Translations under genes and position numbers: made by a program
Assembly (NCBI GenBank): GCA_025526915.1
Contig: JAHLKH010000087.1
Location: 39,939 to 103,938, forward strand
Source: Entophlyctis helioformis
Taxonomy: Eukaryota; Chytridiomycota; Chytridiomycetes; Chytridiales; Chytriomycetaceae
Reading direction: 5' to 3'
Length of the DNA stretch: 64,000 bases
Notes under the pieces: model-generated
What the model was told of the DNA's origin: nothing
The model's database searches: none
What the model saw: only the letters and a program-made list of their open reading frames with translations
Shown here: positions 41,000-50,924 of the stretch, piece by piece
Numbering within the stretch: the stretch's first letter is position 1
How the letters are laid out: each line of letters starts with the position of its first letter

Positions 41000-42790
41000 A
41001 TGCCCAGCAAGCGACGCAAAATCCAGAGACTGCCTGCTTCCACGGCACAACCACCAACAGCTGCCGCCTGCCTGCCCGCCTCGGCTGTTGATGCAGTCGT
41101 GCAGGCTACACACGCTGCACAGGCTGCCGCTGCCACATCCGTCATGCAGACTGTCCCAACTCTGGTCGCTGCCCCTCCTCTGCAATCTGCAGCCGTCATC
41201 ACTCCTCCTCCACCTCGTGAGCTGCTGCCTGGCCACAGCTGGTGGGACTGGATGCCGCCCACCGTCCGTCGTCGCCTGCTCGTTCTCGCTGGCATCGATC
41301 CAGACGCAAGCCGATGGGGCACACTCCCTTACGAGATCCAGCTCATGATCCTCAAGGCAGCCGGCCCGCTCACGCTATTCCTCAACGGCCTGCTCGGCGA
41401 CAAGAGCAGCCTCAAGAAAGCGACGATCCATGCGTTGTGGACCGAGGCCATCACCCAAGACTGGCAAGGCGACCTGGATCTGCTGCCCGACGTCAATTTC
41501 TATGCTGGCGAGGTTGATGACTTCGAGAGTGACCCTTCTGTCGGCATGCGGTCACTGTCTGTCTCTCGGCCCATGTACGACCGCCTCTGTTATCGCTTTC
41601 CAGACCAAGCCAGCGCAGACGACGACAATGCTGCTCTTCGCAATCACTACGAGACCGACATCTTCCGCCCACCTGATCTCTTCACATTTGCTCGCCTCCG
41701 ACACGTCCCCATGCGCAACTGCTGGTTCGACCTCGTCGACTTCTCGTACCCGATCGATCTTGGCTGGAAGGCGATCAGGTTTGGTTTCGCAGGACTCCTC
41801 AAGCACCTTGTTGAGCACCATGGCGTTGATCTCGGCAAGTTCCAGAGTTATGATGAATGGATGGCGATGGATCTGGCTGCTTGGTCTGGCCATCTCGACA
41901 TTCTGCAGATGCTACACGATGCAGGCAACACGTGGTGCTCGTATCGTGCGATGGACGTGGCGGCAACTCGAGGTTTTCTGCATGTAGTGCAGTTTCTGCA
42001 TGCCAACCGCACGGAAGGATGCACGCCAAAGGCGATGGATCGTGCAGCCTTGAACGGCCACCTCGACATTGTGCGGTGGCTGCATGCCAACCGCACCGAA
42101 GGATGCACGACAGGGGCAATGGATCGTGCAGCAGCGTTTGGCCGGCTCGATGTAATCAAGTGGCTCAATGCCAACCGTACCGAAGGATGCACGGCAGATG
42201 CAATGGACAGCGCAGCCGTCCATGGCCATCTCAATGTGGTCAAGTGGCTCCATGCCAACCGCACCGAAGGATGCACGGTAGATGCAATGGATAGTGCAGC
42301 CCGTAACGGCCACCTTGATGTGGTCAAGTGGCTGCATTCCAACCGCACGGAAGGATGCACGGAGTGGGCAATGGATTATGCGGCAGGGCATGGCCACCTC
42401 GACATTGTGCAATGGCTGCATGCCAACCGCACTGAACGATGCACGACAAAGGCGATGGATCGTGCAGCCAGGAATGGACATCTGGATATCGTGCAATGGC
42501 TCCATGCCAATCGCACAGAAGGGTGTTCTGCAAACGCCATTGATGATGCAGTCGGCAATGGGCATCTGGATGTGGCGCAGTTCCTGGTCGCGTATGGTTG
42601 CCCATTCACGTTCAGGGCACTCCGTGGAGCAAAGAATGACGCCGTTGTTGACTTTTTGCTGGACAGCCTGCCCCTTGCGCGTGTGTTGAAGCTGCTTCGA
42701 AAGGCCAGACGCAAAGGTGGATGTCCCATTCTTGCTGAACGTCTGAAGCATGCTGTTTCCAAGAAGAAGGAGTCAGCTGCTGCCCAATAA
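41000..42790 (+). CDS. F-box-like/ankyrin-repeat protein E
   Basis: 596 residues from MPSKRRKIQRL (basic start); a longer frame begins at 40895. Layout: low-complexity leader, F-box-like LPYEIQLMILKAAGPLTLFL, ALWTEAITQDWQGDLDLLPDV, PMYDRLCYRFP, MRNCWFDLVDFSYPIDLG, then at least ten near-identical 28-residue repeats (GHLDVVKWLHANRTEGCT..AMD.AA.N), an 84-bp DNA period. A C-terminal helical segment ends at TAA, which overlaps an AATAAA polyadenylation-type hexamer (CAATAAAG). Repeat homogeneity points to recent expansion or gene conversion. Confidence 0.8.
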   Translation: MPSKRRKIQRLPASTAQPPTAAACLPASAVDAVVQATHAAQAAAATSVMQTVPTLVAAPPLQSAAVITPPPPRELLPGHSWWDWMPPTVRRRLLVLAGIDPDASRWGTLPYEIQLMILKAAGPLTLFLNGLLGDKSSLKKATIHALWTEAITQDWQGDLDLLPDVNFYAGEVDDFESDPSVGMRSLSVSRPMYDRLCYRFPDQASADDDNAALRNHYETDIFRPPDLFTFARLRHVPMRNCWFDLVDFSYPIDLGWKAIRFGFAGLLKHLVEHHGVDLGKFQSYDEWMAMDLAAWSGHLDILQMLHDAGNTWCSYRAMDVAATRGFLHVVQFLHANRTEGCTPKAMDRAALNGHLDIVRWLHANRTEGCTTGAMDRAAAFGRLDVIKWLNANRTEGCTADAMDSAAVHGHLNVVKWLHANRTEGCTVDAMDSAARNGHLDVVKWLHSNRTEGCTEWAMDYAAGHGHLDIVQWLHANRTERCTTKAMDRAARNGHLDIVQWLHANRTEGCSANAIDDAVGNGHLDVAQFLVAYGCPFTFRALRGAKNDAVVDFLLDSLPLARVLKLLRKARRKGGCPILAERLKHAVSKKKESAAAQ

Positions 42791-43365
42791 AGTGATCTTG
42801 TTCAAGTGCAAGGCGTTGTCAGGCAGTTGCAGGATAGATGGAGCCTTGAAAAAGGCAGACTGCCAGAGCATTGCATGCGAGATGCTCATGAGGACAGAGC
42901 ATGATGGCTGGCAGACAGTCGAGACAAGCAAAACAGAAACGACCAAAAGAGAAGGCGAATGTCGAGACAGGGGAGTTGAATCAGTTGGTTGGTAACCCTG
43001 CCTATTCGGCCCTCGATATGCAGAGTGTGCCAGAGATGGCTTTCAAGGGCAAGTTATCACAGCAACAGCTGGTTGTGGGATGAATGTGATAGATGCATCG
43101 CTTGACTTGTATGACGTGGATGATGGCTGTGGCAAGAATCGCGTTGCTGTCACTGCTGCCCAGTCGCCCGTCGTCTGCGTCGTCGCTCGCTGGCATCACT
43201 TGGCTCATTGCGGCTGATCTGCGATGCGATGCCGAGATTTGTGACAAGCAAGTGTCGTGCGGCCACTTGCTGCATCTGGCAGTCAGCCACGAGCAGTTGG
43301 TGCACAGCCAGGACAAGATCCATCGACCAAGCTAACAGCGACAGCTTCATTCAGAGCACATGTCC
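42791..43365 (+). pseudogene. relic gene tail, copy B
   Basis: The frame reads ANVETGELNQLVGNPAYSA, then LDMQSVPEMAFKGKLSQQQL, ending in a stop near 43083. It is homologous to copy A over ~310 bp, including the non-coding continuation (GATGGCTGTGGCAAG). It lies between ankyrin gene E and the exportin 3' end. No complete gene is present. Confidence 0.45.
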
Positions 43366-46300
43366 TCAGTCGTGCTGGTCAAAGAACGCAGCCACGACCG
43401 GCGCATCCTGGTCGTCGCCGGCAAGGATATCGCTTGCATACAGATCAGGTGCCGGCTTGGCAAAGATGCGCTTCTCGGACAGGTTGAGCACAAAGCTCGT
43501 GGCCTTTTTGAACCGCTCTGACATCTCGACGCCTGTCACGCCCTTGAGTAATGCCCGCACGACCAGGTGGCGCTCCTTGGCAGAGTTCTTGGCAGCAAGA
43601 TCCGTCTCAAAGGCCTGCACCTGGTCCGCTGACATGCCGGGCACAGAGACCAGTGTCTCAAAGGGAACGGTCGAGGACGTGCCGCGGACCTGCACGTACG
43701 CGTCCGTGATGAGGTTGATGGCGTCGTTGTGGTTGTGCTTCTGGTATCCGTCGTGGAGCACTTGCAGAGCAGCCATGAGGAAATCACGGCCGACGATCGC
43801 GTGGAACGAGGCGTCCTTGGCAAAGAGAGGCACAAGCGGCATGCACATGCCCAGGCCGCGCTTGCATGCTCCCGTGTCCTTGACGGTCAGGAGCAGCGAT
43901 AGCGTACCCATGAACGACCGGATGAGCGACTGGCCGGAACACGCACACATGCATCTTCTGTCAGAACCAAGCCTGTCGCAGACCACATGCACACGATCAG
44001 GTCACCCACGTCATTGGAAAAGAAGAACATGACCAGATCCTGGTGATGGAACAGCTGCTTGGGCTCAGTCGGCACGTCAGGCGATACCGCCTCGCTCTGT
44101 GCGCGTCCCTTGTCCTTCTTCTTGCTGCCCTTTTCGACGTACGGCAGCAGGATGGCCGACCACAGATCTGCATACACGCGCGTGACATCCCGCAGCAGCT
44201 TGTCCAAGACAATTTCGTCAGTGACGTCCTCGTCCTCATCGTCATCTGCATCGCCGCCGCCGCCCGCGCCGGTTGCCTGGCCGTCTTCGCCGATATCGCC
44301 GGCCTCAAGAACAGCCACTGGATGAACGCGCCAGAGTGCAACCAGCTTGCCGACAATCGTCTCGAAGAACGTGGGCAGGAGCGGCAGGAGAACGGCACTC
44401 ATGGACGGCTTGTCCGGGCAGTGCAGGACAAGCGGCCGGATGACTGTCGATATCATCGACTTCCAGTGCTGCAGCACAATGTCCTCCGAGTTGGCAAACA
44501 GCGCATCGCTGAGCATGCCGGCCAGTTTGGGCAGCGCATAGAATGTCGTGCTCATGGTCGTGAACGTGCTCAATATCTGGTAGCTGCATACAAGCGTCAG
44601 CACTGGCTGCATCTCTCGGCAGCAGGCGAGGCGTGATGCAGGCGAGACCAACCAAATTTCCCGCATGCGTCCCAGCCAGCCACAGATCTTGACGACCTGC
44701 AGATCGAGGCTGCCTGAGCCGCGGTCCTTGTCGCTTGTGCCAGCACCATCGTCGGCATCCTTGTCCGCATGCTGCCGGCCTGTTCACCAATGCAACCTGG
44801 CATGAGTCGATCGCCATGCTCTGCACTCGTTTTCCATGCACAGCTCACCCAGAAGCGAGGCTCGCTCAGAAACCGTCAGGCGTGTCAGCTGGCCAAACTC
44901 TTTCGGGAGCCGTGCCAACAGACTGGGACTGAGAACGCCATGAATGCATCTGTCGACGGCCAAACTGGTTAGTGGCCCATGAGCCAGTTTGCATAGCAGC
45001 CCCTCAGCGCCAGACTCACTTGATGGTGGCAAGCACGATCGGCAGCACGTGCTCGACGAGTTCGGGCCAGATGAACGGCTGGCCAGGTTGCGGCGCCACC
45101 AGATGCTCGTGTGGGCCAGACTGCTCAATGGCGCAATGTCAATACCTCGCTAACAGTGCAGGAGCGAGAACCAAGCAGGCCATCCACCGACTTACACGCG
45201 ACGGACGCGCTCGCTTCATGTAGATCCACACGGCGTTGAGCGTGCCAGACCACATCGATCGTGCATTTCCTGCCGCAGCAAGTCTGGCAGAAAGTGCCTC
45301 TGGCAGCGGCTGCCCACTCCGGAATGCGGCATCTGCCCACAAGCAACCAAACAAGCAACCCATGCTCATCCGTCAGTCAGAGCATCCACAATCACAGGCC
45401 AGAAGACACCAACGACCACACCGTTCTGGGCAATCAGAGCCACGCCGATTGTGTCGAGGAATGCATCCATGGACCGCGCAAACGGCTCGGTTGCCTTGAA
45501 GTGCTGAAGATCCCACGACAGCACGCTCTCGAGGGCACTGCGCTTTGTTTCGGCTGGCGTTGATGAGCCGGATCTGCCAACATGCACTTGCGTGTCAGTG
45601 CCGACCCAGCAGTGCATGCTCATGTGAGGTGCAGGCGTACATAATGGCGACCAGAAACTCAATGAGAAGCGTCTGCTCGATGCGCATCAGCTGATTCGTC
45701 TCGATCAGGTTCGAAACCACTGGCATGATCTGTGGAAGCAGCGGCTGGAAGGGACATGCACGGGTCAGCAAGCAGCATGGATTCGCACGAGGCAGACAGC
45801 AAGGGCTCACGTAAAGGAGGTCGGGCATGGCAGTGCCAAGACGCACGAGCGATGACGCAGCCTTGCGTCGCAATGCCCGCGTCTCCTCGGAGATGACAGC
45901 GCCAGTCACCAGGAACCGTTGCTCGCTTGGTAACGTGTAGACCACAAAGCCAAAGAACTGCGCCGCGCACACATGCATGAATGCACTGCCGGTCAGTCGG
46001 CCATACAGTGTCCACGTCTGCACAGCAGCATAAATGCATACCTTTTCGAGACACTTGAACAGGATGTCGGGGTAGAGGTCCATGTAGTCAGAAAACGCGA
46101 CAATCATCTGCAGCTGGTACACCACGACCGCAGAGTTTTGGTTTCCGTGGTACTCAATGAGCTGCACAAGCAGCGATTGGAGTGCCTTTGAAAGCGTCAT
46201 CTGGGAAGAGCGGCAGAGGCGTGAGTGCCATCATGCGTGCACAATGTGTCCAGAAGCAAGCACTTGCCTGCTCGTTGCTTGTTCCGCGAACAGCCTGCTG

Positions 46301-48587
46301 AGGCATAGCCCCAAGAATAGTATCAACACACACCGCCATTGCAGCACATTCTATGATAACAAGCAGTGTCAGCAACACAACCCTTGGCGTGCACACCGAC
46401 CGACTGCGAGCAGAGGCTCACCGGCAGGCGAAGGGGCTGCACTGCCCAGTAGCGCAGCACACTTGGACTGCAACCACTCAAACATGACAGCTGGAGGCGC
46501 TTGGGCGACGACGAGTCTGAGCACTTCGACGGACCGCTGGATGGTGCCTGAGCTGCAGAGATCAATCTCCGAGACCGAGTCAAAGTCAATGCGCGCATAG
46601 TGCATTGCAGCTCCCTTGGGCGGCGATGACGTTGAGTTGGGACGCCGAATCATATTGGCCAGCAGCTGGTCAGCAATGCGCATCAAGTATGGCTGCATGG
46701 GTGCCTGCGATGGATGGATGGTCAGCCACCAACAACATGGGCATTCTCGGACGCGTGATGAGGACGCACCAGCCGGATACAGTCGTGCTTGAGGCCGTTG
46801 AACAGAAACGACATGGCGTGGCCGTTGATGATGAGAGATGGATGGGCGAGAAGCAGCAAAACAAGCTCCATGTACTCGTCAAAGCGCTGTGGCACTGTTG
46901 TGTTGCGCTTGAAGCACACCTGGTAGTCTCCAAGAGCTGCGATCGCCTGTTCATGGCAGATGCTGTCAGGCACTGTGGACTCATCACAAACACACCAGCC
47001 GTTCACATGAGCGAACCTGCGCAAGCCGCTTGAGATACACGTATTCAGGCTCGGACAAGCAGACTTGGTGCTGCGCTTCCAATACGCCCTGGATGGTGGG
47101 CTGCGACGATGCTGCATACACGTTCATCCATGCGCCAGCAAGCTGACCGAGACAGCCTTCGTCAAAGAGCGGGGTCCAGAGGTATGTGATGCGCTCGGCA
47201 TCGGACGGATGGATGTTGCGGCTGAAGAGCACAGCAAGACAGTCTGCCGCAGAGAGACGTGCGGGCAGCGACGGAGACCCGCCAACTTGCAGCAGACGGT
47301 ACAGGATGCGCGTCTCGCCCACCGATCGGAGTGCAACCCAGTCCATGAACACGGCCACGCAGTCCAGCGTGCCCCTGAGCAGCGACTCGGCCAGAGCGCC
47401 TTCGGGAGTTCCAAACTGCGAGTGCGTGGCTGTCAGAACGAGCCAAGACCCGGCCGCATTGAATAGAGACACTCACCTTGGCAGACACTTCAGCGGACAG
47501 CATCTCGATGGCATTGGACCACCGCATCAGCCATCCCTCGTTTTCTGGATCGGCGCGAACGAGCGACAAGAGCAGCACAAGGTCGGCGCGACTGCTGCTG
47601 GCGCTAGTCGAGTTGTCGGGCTCGACTGGCTTGGACAATGCCTCTTCGAGCACGCCGCGGTCAAGCGTCACGGACATGAGGGCGGTCGACAATTCACGCT
47701 TGCGTGCAACAGCGGCCGCTTCCTCGAAGATGAACACATCTTCCACGAGCGACTTGTAGATGAGCAGAACAAGCTTGCGGCCAAGGACCTGCACGCGGAC
47801 ACGCGTCAGCCTTGTGGTGCACTTGTGCAGCATGGCCAGACGCGACGGCCGACACTCACGCTCTCTTGGTACAGGGCACGCAGACGAACATCCATGTCTG
47901 TCCACTGTGTGGGCCATGTGCGCTTGGCCAGCTCCACAAAGATCTTTGCGAACTTTTCGACGATCACCGGCTCTTCCAGCGGCTCTCGCCGCAAGCCCTG
48001 CATCGCACTCGAGTCAGCCAGCTGCCGGCGGCATGGGGCAGCAGACAGCAGACAGACGGACAGACGAGCAAGGCAGCAGACAGACAGACTCACCGCATCG
48101 CACAGGCCGAGAATGGCGGCCTGGATCGCCGCGCGCTCGGCGTCTGTGTAGGTGGGCGACTGCCACTTGTACTTGACGGTCGACTCGAGCAGGCCAAGGC
48201 CAAAGTGGCGCACATGGACCGGCGTGGCGGGGCCCAGGGCGTCCGAGCGGGCCAGGTGGCTGCCAATAACGGGTGCCTGGGGCGAGTCTCGCACCTGCTC
48301 AAGGAACTGCAGGCGGCGTCAGTCGATGCCAACGGCCGCCAATGGCACGGACGCACTGACCTGCTCGGCCAGCTGGCGGGCCTGGTTGGAGGCGGCCGGG
48401 CTGTAGATGGCGCCAAGGGCCTCGACCACCTGTGCGACCACTGCCGTGTGGACGTGGTCAGCCAGTCGCAGTCAGCCAGTTGCAGTCAGCCGCAGTCAGC
48501 CGCAGTCAGCCAGCCAGTCGCATACAACTCCGCGCACCACGACAGCGTTGCCAAGTGGCCACTGCCGCGCTCACCCTGCGAGTCCAT
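43366..48587 (-). CDS. exportin-5 / MSN5-family karyopherin
   Basis: 18 exons on the minus strand: 48587-48575, 48440-48361, 48306-48094, 47997-47860, 47788-47477, 47415-47017, 46946-46770, 46704-46422, 46350-46268, 46200-46042, 45957-45811, 45744-45641, 45573-45422, 45332-45196, 45120-45020, 44949-44849, 44779-44010 and 43929-43366. All stay in frame (1310 residues). Diagnostic parts: VVEALGAIYSPAASNQ.R at the N-terminus, HVRHFGLGLLESTVKYKW, KRTWPTQWTDM, LPQIMPVVSNLIE. It exports phosphoproteins and RNA-type cargo with Ran-GTP. The intron at 46267-46201 is GC-AG (GCAAGT). The exon 13-14 junction (45422/45332) is the least certain. Confidence 0.85.
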
Positions 48588-48602
48588 CGAGATCTGCAAC
48601 AA
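48588..48602. promoter_or_regulatory. 15-bp gap between divergent start codons
   Basis: Only 15 bp separate the exportin ATG (48587, minus) from the AN1 gene ATG (48603, plus). Both genes begin with tiny coding exons (13 nt and 3 nt), so their 5' leaders must overlap each other's first exon and intron. Confidence 0.6.
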
Positions 48603-49669
48603 ATGGCAAGTCCGTGAGCGTGTGCACCGCGCCTGCCCTCTTGCGCTGCTCACACGCTCGGTGCTGGCACCGCAGGAGCTGCCCCACGTCGGCGGCCACT
48701 GCAGCGACCCGCTCTGCAGGCAGCTGGACTTTCTGCCGCTCGCCTGCCCGCACTGCAGGCGGCCGTTCTGCCACCACCACTTCCGCCCGCTGCACCCGCT
48801 GGATCCGCCGCACTCCCGCTCGGCCTCGTCGGGATCGTCGCCCCTCACAGCAGCAGCAGCAGGTGGTGGTGGCGGTGGTGGTGGCGATCCTGACGGCAGC
48901 AGCAGCAGCAGAGGTCCAGCCGGCCACAGCTGCCCAGACGCACCGCAAGACGCTCGTGCCATCACCTGCCCAGTATGCAGCCGTGTTGTGCCCGTGAGCC
49001 GCGGCGAGGATCCAAACCGCCAGGTCGACGCACACATTGCCGCCGGCTGTCCAGATCCAGGCACATCGACGACCGGCAAGGCGTATGCCAACGCCTGCAC
49101 GTTCAAAGGGTGCACCAAGAAGGAGCTCGTGCCGATCGTGTGCAGCAAGTGCCGCAAGACGTTCTGCATCCGGCATCGGCTCGAGGCAGACCATGCGTGT
49201 GCTGGTGGGGCGGCGGCAGCGGCGGCCAAGGGCGGCCAGGCTTCGCCACCAAAACAGACGATCGTGGACAGACAGCGGCAGCAGAGTGCTGGCAGTGGGA
49301 GTGCGAGTAGTCGTGCTGGAACGCCGCATGTTGCGCCAGCTGCGCGACAGAATGCGCGTGCCAGTGACGCTGCTCAGCTGGACAGAGATCGGCGTGCTCG
49401 GCTTGCCCAGCAGCAGCAGCAGCCACTGCAACAGGTATGCATGCATGGTATCGCACTCGGCGCGCACGCATCCCCCTCTGACACTATCCTCTCGTGTTCT
49501 CGTGCAGATGACAGATGACGAGCAGCTGGCACTTGCACTGCAAATATCTGAGCAAGAAGCGCAAGCCCAACAGGGCAATGGAAGACGTATGGGATCTGCC
49601 ACGAGTATTGGCACCAATGGCAGCCGCAAGAGCAAGAAGGACGAGCCGTCCAACTGCAGCGTCCAATGA
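48603..49669 (+). CDS. AIRAPL/ZFAND2-like AN1 zinc-finger protein with UIM and CaaX
   Basis: Exons 48603-48605 (ATG only), 48676-49434 and 49508-49669; 307 residues. Intron 1 begins GCAAGT (GC-AG class); joining ATG to GAG gives MELPHVGGHC, the canonical start of this family. AN1 finger 1 is HCSDPLCRQLDFLPLACPHC with the FCHHHF end. Finger 2 is CTFKGCTKKELVPIVCSKC with FCIRHR. A Ser/Gly linker joins them. Exon 3 encodes a UIM (DEQLALALQISEQEA) and ends CSVQ-stop, a CaaX prenylation motif. In animals, AIRAPL has two AN1 domains, UIMs and a CaaX box, binds p97 and works in ER protein quality control. Confidence 0.88.
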
Positions 49670-49767
49670 ATGCCATGCCCACTCAGTACTCTGTCTGCTG
49701 GGCAGTTGCTCAACCATCGCATTCGCATTGGTGCAATCCCAGTTTCTCCCTCCAAACGCAACAGATC

Positions 49768-50349
49768 ATGTCGGACGACACAATGCGTAGCCAGACGGAC
49801 AAGTCCCGCACGCTGGCATCCGAGAATGCCGCTCCTGGCCAAAGCAGCCCCATTGCATCCATCGCGTCCGGTCTGTCGGGCATGGTCGGATCCGCAGGCC
49901 ATCTCGCGGCTGCCAGCACGTCCATGGTGGCCGAGGGTGCCAACCAAGCCTATGACCGCATGTCGCACTTGACGCACAGTGCTTGGGAAGGCGTTGCAGG
50001 CCGCACTGCTGACGCGTCCAAAGACGTGCAGGAGATGGGCCGGCATGCTGCAGATGACATGACTGGAATGGCTCAGCACACCAGGGACGACATAGGCGGG
50101 ATGGGACACAAGCTGGCCAACACCGCTCATGGCGCGTGGCAGTCTGTGCAAGGCACAGGCACAAGGGCGACCGAGGGAGTGCGTGCCCTGGGTGACAAGG
50201 CCAGCAATGCCACTGGATCCATGGCTCGCGGAGTTGCTGATCACAGCCAGCACACTGCAGGCATGACTGACGAGCTTGCCACACGGTTTTCACACGCCGT
50301 CCATGGCGTGTGGGAAGGCATGACTGAGCAGCACAGGCCGGAGAAATAG
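49768..50349 (+). CDS. LEA-like amphipathic-helix protein 1
   Basis: 193 residues from MSDDTMRSQ. Ala/Gly/Met/His-rich with repeated amphipathic 11-mer-like segments (for example GRTADASKDVQEMGRHAADDM, split across the repeat), no Cys after the start and no membrane segment. Composition and periodicity are like LEA group 3 or hydrophilin proteins, which protect against desiccation. It lies 98 bp after the AN1 gene on the same strand. Confidence 0.5.
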   Translation: MSDDTMRSQTDKSRTLASENAAPGQSSPIASIASGLSGMVGSAGHLAAASTSMVAEGANQAYDRMSHLTHSAWEGVAGRTADASKDVQEMGRHAADDMTGMAQHTRDDIGGMGHKLANTAHGAWQSVQGTGTRATEGVRALGDKASNATGSMARGVADHSQHTAGMTDELATRFSHAVHGVWEGMTEQHRPEK

Positions 50350-50463
50350 AGTGATGCTGCCAGCCTCTGACACGCTCTGATCTCGCACACATCTTGATAA
50401 GGAAATGAACACGTTCGCACGCTCCATGCCAGACAAAAGCCAAAGGAGTGAGGCTTTTGTGAC

Positions 50464-50470
50464 TATAAAA
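50464..50470 (+). promoter_or_regulatory. TATA box of LEA-like gene 2
   Basis: TATAAAA, 35 bp before the ATG at 50505. This argues against the closer in-frame ATG at 50484 and implies a leader of about 10 nt. Confidence 0.55.
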
Positions 50471-50504
50471 GGACGGCTGGCGGATGGGGCAGGATCAAGA
50501 CACT

Positions 50505-50825
50505 ATGGCTTCGCAGCACTCGCAGAACATCCAGACCAACGTCGAGCGTGCCGGCCAGAGCATGTCAGAGGGCATTTCCAAGGCGACCGAGAGCGCTCAA
50601 GGCATGGGCCAGCGTGCATCTGAAGGCGCACAGGGTCTGGGCCAGCGCATGTCAGAGGGCACCCATGGCGCCATGGAGGGTGCCAAGGAGCAGGGATCCA
50701 AGGGATCAGCAGCCGCAAAGAGCACAGGCGAGCGCATGTCTGAGGGAATGCACAGCATGGGCGAGCGTGCCAAAGGCACCTTCCAGAGCATGGGCGAGAG
50801 CATGTCCATGCAGCGCGAGGGGTGA
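50505..50825 (+). CDS. LEA-like amphipathic-helix protein 2
   Basis: 106 residues made almost wholly of a Met/Gly/Ser/Glu 11-residue-type repeat (MSEGISKATESAQGMGQRA and so on). Hydrophilic, no Cys or Trp. Related in style to the neighbour at 49768, so the two probably form a small stress-protein pair. Inference from composition only. Confidence 0.5.
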   Translation: MASQHSQNIQTNVERAGQSMSEGISKATESAQGMGQRASEGAQGLGQRMSEGTHGAMEGAKEQGSKGSAAAKSTGERMSEGMHSMGERAKGTFQSMGESMSMQREG

Positions 50826-50924
50826 TTGGCCTGCTCGAGTCATCCCTCTTGCAGCACCACTTGTTGGCCAATCTGCATTGCATAAATGAACGTCTTTGCA
50901 ACAACCAGCAGCGACTGTGACTGG

